This document shows positions 60,130-64,000 of a stretch of DNA of 64,000 nucleotides, in pieces. The notes under the pieces were generated by a model. That model saw only the letters and a list, made by a program, of their open reading frames with translations, was not told the DNA's origin and did not search any database. Origin of the DNA: Gilliamella sp. ESL0441. Its GTDB lineage: Bacteria > Pseudomonadota > Gammaproteobacteria > Enterobacterales > Orbaceae. A program made the position numbers and the translations under genes. How positions within the stretch are numbered: position 1 is the first letter of the stretch; every line of letters starts with the position of its first letter. The stretch spans positions 496,001 through 560,000 of the forward strand of contig NZ_CP048264.1 of the NCBI RefSeq assembly GCF_019469185.1. Reading direction: 5' to 3'.

Positions 60130-60714
60130 TTATTTTTCATTTACATCTTGTGAGTTTTGATTCTTTTCCTTATTTGATGAATCACCCATACTATAAAGAA
60201 ATTGACCTATTAGGTCTTCTAATACCATTGCTGGTTTTGTATTACTAACGACAAACCCTTCTTGAAAATAAGGTGGTTTGTTATTTTTATGAGCTGTGGT
60301 TGTTGTGGTATCTGTTGCATCTAATGAATCAATATCGAACTCTGTTGATTGATCTAGCCCAAAATTGATATCAATAAATTGTTCCCCTAATAACCCCGAA
60401 GTTTTTATTGATAATGAACTAGAACTTGGAATTTTATTATATTGACTATCGATATCCATTGTTACATAAGGTTTATAAACATCGTTTCCTGAGGCGTTTA
60501 GGCTAATATTGCTTATTCTTCCTATTACTACTCCACCAATTTTAATTGGTGATCTAACTTTTAATCCGCCGATATTATCAAATACGGCATATACTCGATA
60601 TGAATTGTGGCTGGTAAAAGATGTAGGATCGGTAACGCGAAAACATAAAAAAAGTACCGAGCAAATGACTAGTACCATAAATAATCCAACTGTAATTTCG
60701 ACTTTACGACTCAT
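60130..60714 (-). CDS. mlaD: Mla phospholipid transport substrate-binding protein MlaD
   Basis: MCE-domain protein anchored in the inner membrane, forming the hexameric ring above MlaE; 194 residues from ATG 60714. A TTG at 60729 opens the same frame, but GAGG lies nine bases before the ATG. One membrane helix (about 7-25, ITVGLFMVLVICSVLFLC) is followed by the MCE domain: VYAVFDNIGGLKVRSPIKIGGVVIGRI and SLSIKTSGLLGEQFIDINFG. The tail is polar with a TTTT run and MVLEDLIGQFLYSMG. The order mlaE-mlaD-mlaC is that of E. coli. Confidence 0.95.
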   Translation of the reverse strand: MSRKVEITVGLFMVLVICSVLFLCFRVTDPTSFTSHNSYRVYAVFDNIGGLKVRSPIKIGGVVIGRISNISLNASGNDVYKPYVTMDIDSQYNKIPSSSSLSIKTSGLLGEQFIDINFGLDQSTEFDIDSLDATDTTTTTAHKNNKPPYFQEGFVVSNTKPAMVLEDLIGQFLYSMGDSSNKEKNQNSQDVNEK

Positions 60715-60725
60715 GTTTAATGACC

Positions 60726-61505
60726 TCAATGACTAAACATTAATGCGGTTAAAATAAAATCTAACCCCAAAATAACTAATGATGAATAAACAACTGTGTT
60801 AGTAGTTGCTCGACTAATTCCTTCTGATGTTGGTACGCAATCGTAACCATTAAAAAGAGCAATCCAAGTGCTGGCAATTGCAAAGGCAAAACTTTTGACA
60901 AAACAGTTGCCTAAATCATGCCACCAGTCAACATTACTTTGAATTGAAGACCAAAAAAATCCAGCATCAATGCCTTTCCAATCTACACCAACTAAAACAC
61001 CACCTAAAATACCGACAGCGACAAAAATAGCCGTTAAAAACGGCATAGAAAAAAATCCAGCCCAGAAACGGGGTGCAATAATACGTCGTAATGGATCGAC
61101 TGCCATCATTTCCATGCTTGATAGTTGTTCTGTCGCTTTCATCAAACCTATTTCAGCCGTTAAAGCAGAGCCGGCACGTCCAGCAAATAATAATCCGGCA
61201 ACAACGGGACCAAGCTCACGTAATAAAGCGAGAGCAACCATCATACCTAAACTCGCTTCAGCACCAAAAGTGGTCAAGATAAAATAACCTTGTAAAGCGA
61301 GTACCATACCAATAAAAAGTCCGGATACGATAATAATCGTTAAAGATTGTACACCCACAAAGTAAAATTGTTTGACCAGTAACGGGAATTGCTTAGCAAA
61401 TTGTGGACGACCAATTAGCGCTCCAAATAGCATCATTCCTGAACGACCAATCAGAGCAATAAGGTCAATTAACCATTTTCCCATTTTTTCAAGTAAATTA
61501 AACAT
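60726..61505 (-). CDS. mlaE: Mla phospholipid ABC transporter permease MlaE
   Basis: Inner-membrane permease of the phospholipid transporter, 259 residues with about five membrane helices. Family motifs are [28 protein letters not shown] (about 47-74), [35 protein letters not shown] (about 94-128) and [14 protein letters not shown]. The final part [20 protein letters not shown] is also conserved. The start shares a base with the mlaF stop (TAATG). Confidence 0.96.
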   Translation of the reverse strand: MFNLLEKMGKWLIDLIALIGRSGMMLFGALIGRPQFAKQFPLLVKQFYFVGVQSLTIIIVSGLFIGMVLALQGYFILTTFGAEASLGMMVALALLRELGPVVAGLLFAGRAGSALTAEIGLMKATEQLSSMEMMAVDPLRRIIAPRFWAGFFSMPFLTAIFVAVGILGGVLVGVDWKGIDAGFFWSSIQSNVDWWHDLGNCFVKSFAFAIASTWIALFNGYDCVPTSEGISRATTNTVVYSSLVILGLDFILTALMFSH

Positions 61506-62320
61506 TATTTTATACCTCGACTTAGGTCTAATTTATAATCATCTGCGGGATAATGAAAAGGTACCGGTCCATCAGCTAAGCCTTCAAGAAATTGTTTTAC
61601 ACGCAAGTCGTCATTTTCGCGTAATTGTTGTGATGTTCCGCCTGCAATAATGTGTTGTTCAGCAACAATATAAGCATAATCGGCAATACTGAGTACTTCA
61701 TTAACATCATGGCTGACAACAATACAGGTTAATCCAAGCGACTGATTGATTTCTGAGATTAATTTGACAATGACACCCATAGAGATTGGGTCTTGCCCGG
61801 CAAAAGGTTCATCAAACATGATTAAATCAGGGTCAAGAGCTATTGCTCTGGCTAAAGCGGCTCGCCTTGCCATACCGCCAGATAATTCTGAAGGCATCAT
61901 ATGAGCTGCTCCACGAAGTCCTACTGATTGTAATTTCATTAATACTAAATTATGTAAAACAGGTTCAGGTAAATCGAGGTGTTCACGAATTGGATAAGCT
62001 ACATTGTCAAAAACAGAAAGATCGGTAAACAATGCACCAGATTGGAATAGCATACTCATGCGTTTACGCACTTCATAAAGTCTGGAGCGAGACATGCTAG
62101 GAATATTTTCACCATCAAAAAAAATTCTACCTGATTGCGGTTTCAATTGACCTCCAATCAAGCGTAGTAGTGTGGTTTTACCTATTCCCGACGGTCCCAT
62201 AATCGCTGTCACTTTGCCTTTTGGAACATTCAAACTCATATTTTTATAAATTGGTCTTGTTCCTCGATAAAATGACATATCGTGAATTTCGACCAAATTT
62301 TCTTGTAATGTGTCAGTCAC
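61505..62320 (-). CDS. mlaF: Mla phospholipid ABC transporter ATP-binding protein MlaF
   Basis: ATPase of the MlaFEDB complex, 271 residues. Walker A is [16 protein letters not shown] (about 42-57), the Q-loop LFQSGALF, signature [15 protein letters not shown], Walker [14 protein letters not shown] and the H-loop in VVSHDVNEV. The start codon is GTG at 62320, six bases behind AGGA. First gene of mlaFEDCB-ibaG; the promoter must lie in the 273 AT-rich bases upstream. The system keeps outer-membrane lipid asymmetry. Confidence 0.96.
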   Translation of the reverse strand: MTDTLQENLVEIHDMSFYRGTRPIYKNMSLNVPKGKVTAIMGPSGIGKTTLLRLIGGQLKPQSGRIFFDGENIPSMSRSRLYEVRKRMSMLFQSGALFTDLSVFDNVAYPIREHLDLPEPVLHNLVLMKLQSVGLRGAAHMMPSELSGGMARRAALARAIALDPDLIMFDEPFAGQDPISMGVIVKLISEINQSLGLTCIVVSHDVNEVLSIADYAYIVAEQHIIAGGTSQQLRENDDLRVKQFLEGLADGPVPFHYPADDYKLDLSRGIK

Positions 62321-62593
62321 AATGATTCCTACACTACCTTAATTAAAATTAACGTTATTTTACTTGATAATGAAGAATAATGAAATCTATTTAATATATT
62401 GTTAATCTTTGAATTATGAGAATAATTAAAATAAAAAGCATTTTTTAATTAAAAATTACTGAATATTAATCGATTAAATTCATAAAAAAAGATGATTGTT
62501 TTTAAATAGCACAGCCATTATTTCAAGTTGTTATGATAAATTCAGTTAACATTATATTTTAATTGCATAAAATAAAACATCTAAAAATTGTTT

Positions 62594-63292
62594 TTATTCA
62601 TGCCGAGCTTTGCGGGCTAGGAAATTTCCAGTACTTTGTACGCATTGAATGACAATAACCAAAATGATTACACAAATGTAAGTGACAGTGGTATCAAAAC
62701 GTTGATAACCATATGAAATGGCTAAATCACCAATTCCACCTGCGCCAACCGCACCCGCCATTGCGGTTGCTCCAATTAAACCGATAGTTGCAGTAGTTAA
62801 GGTCAAGATCAATGAACTGAAAGCTTCAGGTAATATGAAATACCAAATGATCTGAATTGGTGTTGCTCCCATTGATTCTGCGGCTTCAATAATGCCACTG
62901 TTTACTTCCAGTAAAGAATTTTCAACTAGGCGAGCAATATAAGGCGCTACATAAAAAGTTAAAGGCACGATAGCTGCTGTTGTACCAATCGAACTACCAA
63001 CGATAAATTTAGTAAAAGGGACAATTGCCACTAATAATATTATAAAAGGGAGTGAACGAACTAAATTTATAATAGGATTGATGATCCGGTATATTCGGTT
63101 ATTTTCAAGTAATCCTCCTGGGCGAGTTGTCACTAAACAAACACCAAGTGAAATACCAATTAAGGAACCCAATATTAAAGCGAAAAACACCATATAAAAT
63201 GTTTCGTAGCATGCCTGTAGAAATTGATCTAATGTGACCGTTGTTGATAAATTAGTTTTGAAGTATTCAAGGATATTTGTGAAAAATTGCAT
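62594..63292 (-). CDS. metI: methionine ABC transporter permease MetI
   Basis: Inner-membrane permease of the D/L-methionine importer, 232 residues with five to six membrane segments. NLVRSLPFIILLVAIVPFTKFIVG and the coupling-helix region ENSLLEVNSGIIEAAESMGATPIQIIWYFILPEA (the EAA motif) are typical, as is AMAGAVGAGGIGDLAISYGYQRF. It directly follows metN (the ATG abuts the metN stop). The substrate-binding lipoprotein gene metQ, usually next, is absent: 273 bases of AT-rich sequence lead straight to mlaF. Confidence 0.94.
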   Translation of the reverse strand: MQFFTNILEYFKTNLSTTVTLDQFLQACYETFYMVFFALILGSLIGISLGVCLVTTRPGGLLENNRIYRIINPIINLVRSLPFIILLVAIVPFTKFIVGSSIGTTAAIVPLTFYVAPYIARLVENSLLEVNSGIIEAAESMGATPIQIIWYFILPEAFSSLILTLTTATIGLIGATAMAGAVGAGGIGDLAISYGYQRFDTTVTYICVIILVIVIQCVQSTGNFLARKARHE

Positions 63293-64000
63293 TTAGTTTT
63301 CCTCCCAGTGGTTTATTTCAGTGACTTGCACGCCATGTTTTCGAAGGAATTGTACAGCTTCTTGGATATTGCTATCGTTACCTTTTAACTGAATAAACAT
63401 ACTGCCTAAAACTGTTTTTTCAATTTCTGACATATGGGCAAATAAAATGTTAACTACAACAATTTGTTTTAAAATAAGCGAATTGATAACGGGTTCTGAG
63501 GCTGAACGTCCTAAAAATTCAAGTTTAAATAGTTTAATATTGTCTTTTTTACCTTCTACTTCTAACAAATTTTCAACTACACCCTTTGGAATTTGATTGT
63601 TAATAACGGAGTTAACAAAATTTCGAGTTGTTTGATGTTGTGGGTGTCCAAATACATCCAGTACGTTACCATGTTCTATAATTTTGCCTTTTTCCATTAC
63701 GGCAACCTTATGGCAAATTTGTTCAATAACATGCATTTCGTGAGTGATTAAAACTACCGTTATTTTGTATTTTTCATTGATTTTTTTGATTAAATCTAAG
63801 ATTGCTCGTGTAGTTTGAGGATCAAGTGCCGAAGTCGCCTCATCACAGAGTAAAATATCCGGATCGTTAGCTAATGCTCTTGCTATGCCGATTCGCTGTT
63901 TTTGTCCGCCAGACAGCTCTTTAGGATAACTATTTGCTTTATCACTTAATCCAACAAATTCTAATAATTCACTTACTTTTTGTTTAATAATTTGTTTATT
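63293..64000 (-). CDS. metN: methionine ABC transporter ATP-binding protein MetN (5' end outside window)
   Basis: The minus-strand frame is open to the right edge at 64000, giving 235 C-terminal residues; a start at 63736 would be an artefact because the ABC motifs lie upstream of it. The signature [16 protein letters not shown], Walker [14 protein letters not shown] and H-loop [13 protein letters not shown] are present. The C-terminal NIL domain (about the last 90 residues, from [10 protein letters not shown]) binds methionine and gives transinhibition in E. coli MetN. Walker A is outside the window. metI follows immediately. Confidence 0.92.
   Translation of the reverse strand, partial: NKQIIKQKVSELLEFVGLSDKANSYPKELSGGQKQRIGIARALANDPDILLCDEATSALDPQTTRAILDLIKKINEKYKITVVLITHEMHVIEQICHKVAVMEKGKIIEHGNVLDVFGHPQHQTTRNFVNSVINNQIPKGVVENLLEVEGKKDNIKLFKLEFLGRSASEPVINSLILKQIVVVNILFAHMSEIEKTVLGSMFIQLKGNDSNIQEAVQFLRKHGVQVTEINHWEEN

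Noticed and set aside
63293-63736. Stand-alone 147-residue protein
   Set aside because: The frame continues to 64000 with ABC signature, Walker B and H-loop; it is the 3' part of metN.

Overview
This window is a continuous, almost fully coding piece of an AT-rich gammaproteobacterial chromosome. Nearly every protein has an obvious Escherichia coli counterpart, often with the same neighbour (pitA-uspA, thrLABC, nrdR-ribD, zwf-pgl, the whole mraZ-lpxC cluster, prlC-rsmJ, rsuA-bcr, mlaFEDCB-ibaG), but base composition is far more AT-rich and local gene order is rearranged. From memory this fits the Orbaceae (bee-gut Gilliamella-type bacteria). That placement is an inference; no 16S rRNA gene is present to test it.

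Layout. 1-5355, plus strand: the end of dnaG, rpoD, a YfeH-type transporter, pitA, uspA. 5523-12499: ydfG, an unknown small protein, the threonine operon with a readable attenuator (thrL, then thrA, thrB, thrC), and nrdR. 12508-14150: ribD with an unknown coupled gene. 14272-20100: a ketose catabolic locus. A minus-strand operon (GatY-type aldolase, PfkB-type sugar-phosphate kinase, fructose-type EIIBC, EIIA) diverges from a plus-strand DeoR-type regulator and a second PfkB sugar kinase; the shared 332-bp region carries a CRP-like site and repeated TTTCA/TGAAA half-sites. 20346-25361: hemW, yeaD, rplY, zwf, pgl. 25837-43799: the complete division and cell-wall cluster mraZ, rsmH, ftsL, ftsI, murE, murF, mraY, murD, ftsW, murG, murC, ddlB, ftsQ, ftsA, ftsZ, lpxC, preceded by three GTGG repeats at exact 10-bp spacing (an MraZ operator). 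43883: yfbR.

From 44579 to the end everything is on the minus strand: a DcuS/CitA-type sensor kinase without a response regulator, a possible 43-residue gene, a type Va autotransporter behind a Fur-like box, citG without citrate lyase genes, ftsK, a gamma-carbonic-anhydrase-like protein, bcr, rsuA, rsmJ, prlC, ibaG, mlaB-mlaF, metI and the 3' part of metN.

The window is mainly housekeeping: transcription initiation, amino-acid, riboflavin and pentose-phosphate metabolism, peptidoglycan synthesis and division, outer-membrane lipid transport. I see no phage, insertion sequence, CRISPR array, tRNA or rRNA gene, and no clearly new multi-gene system. The least ordinary parts are the ketose locus and the 44.5-50.3 kb stretch, where citrate-type genes stand apart from their usual partners around an autotransporter that may be iron-regulated.
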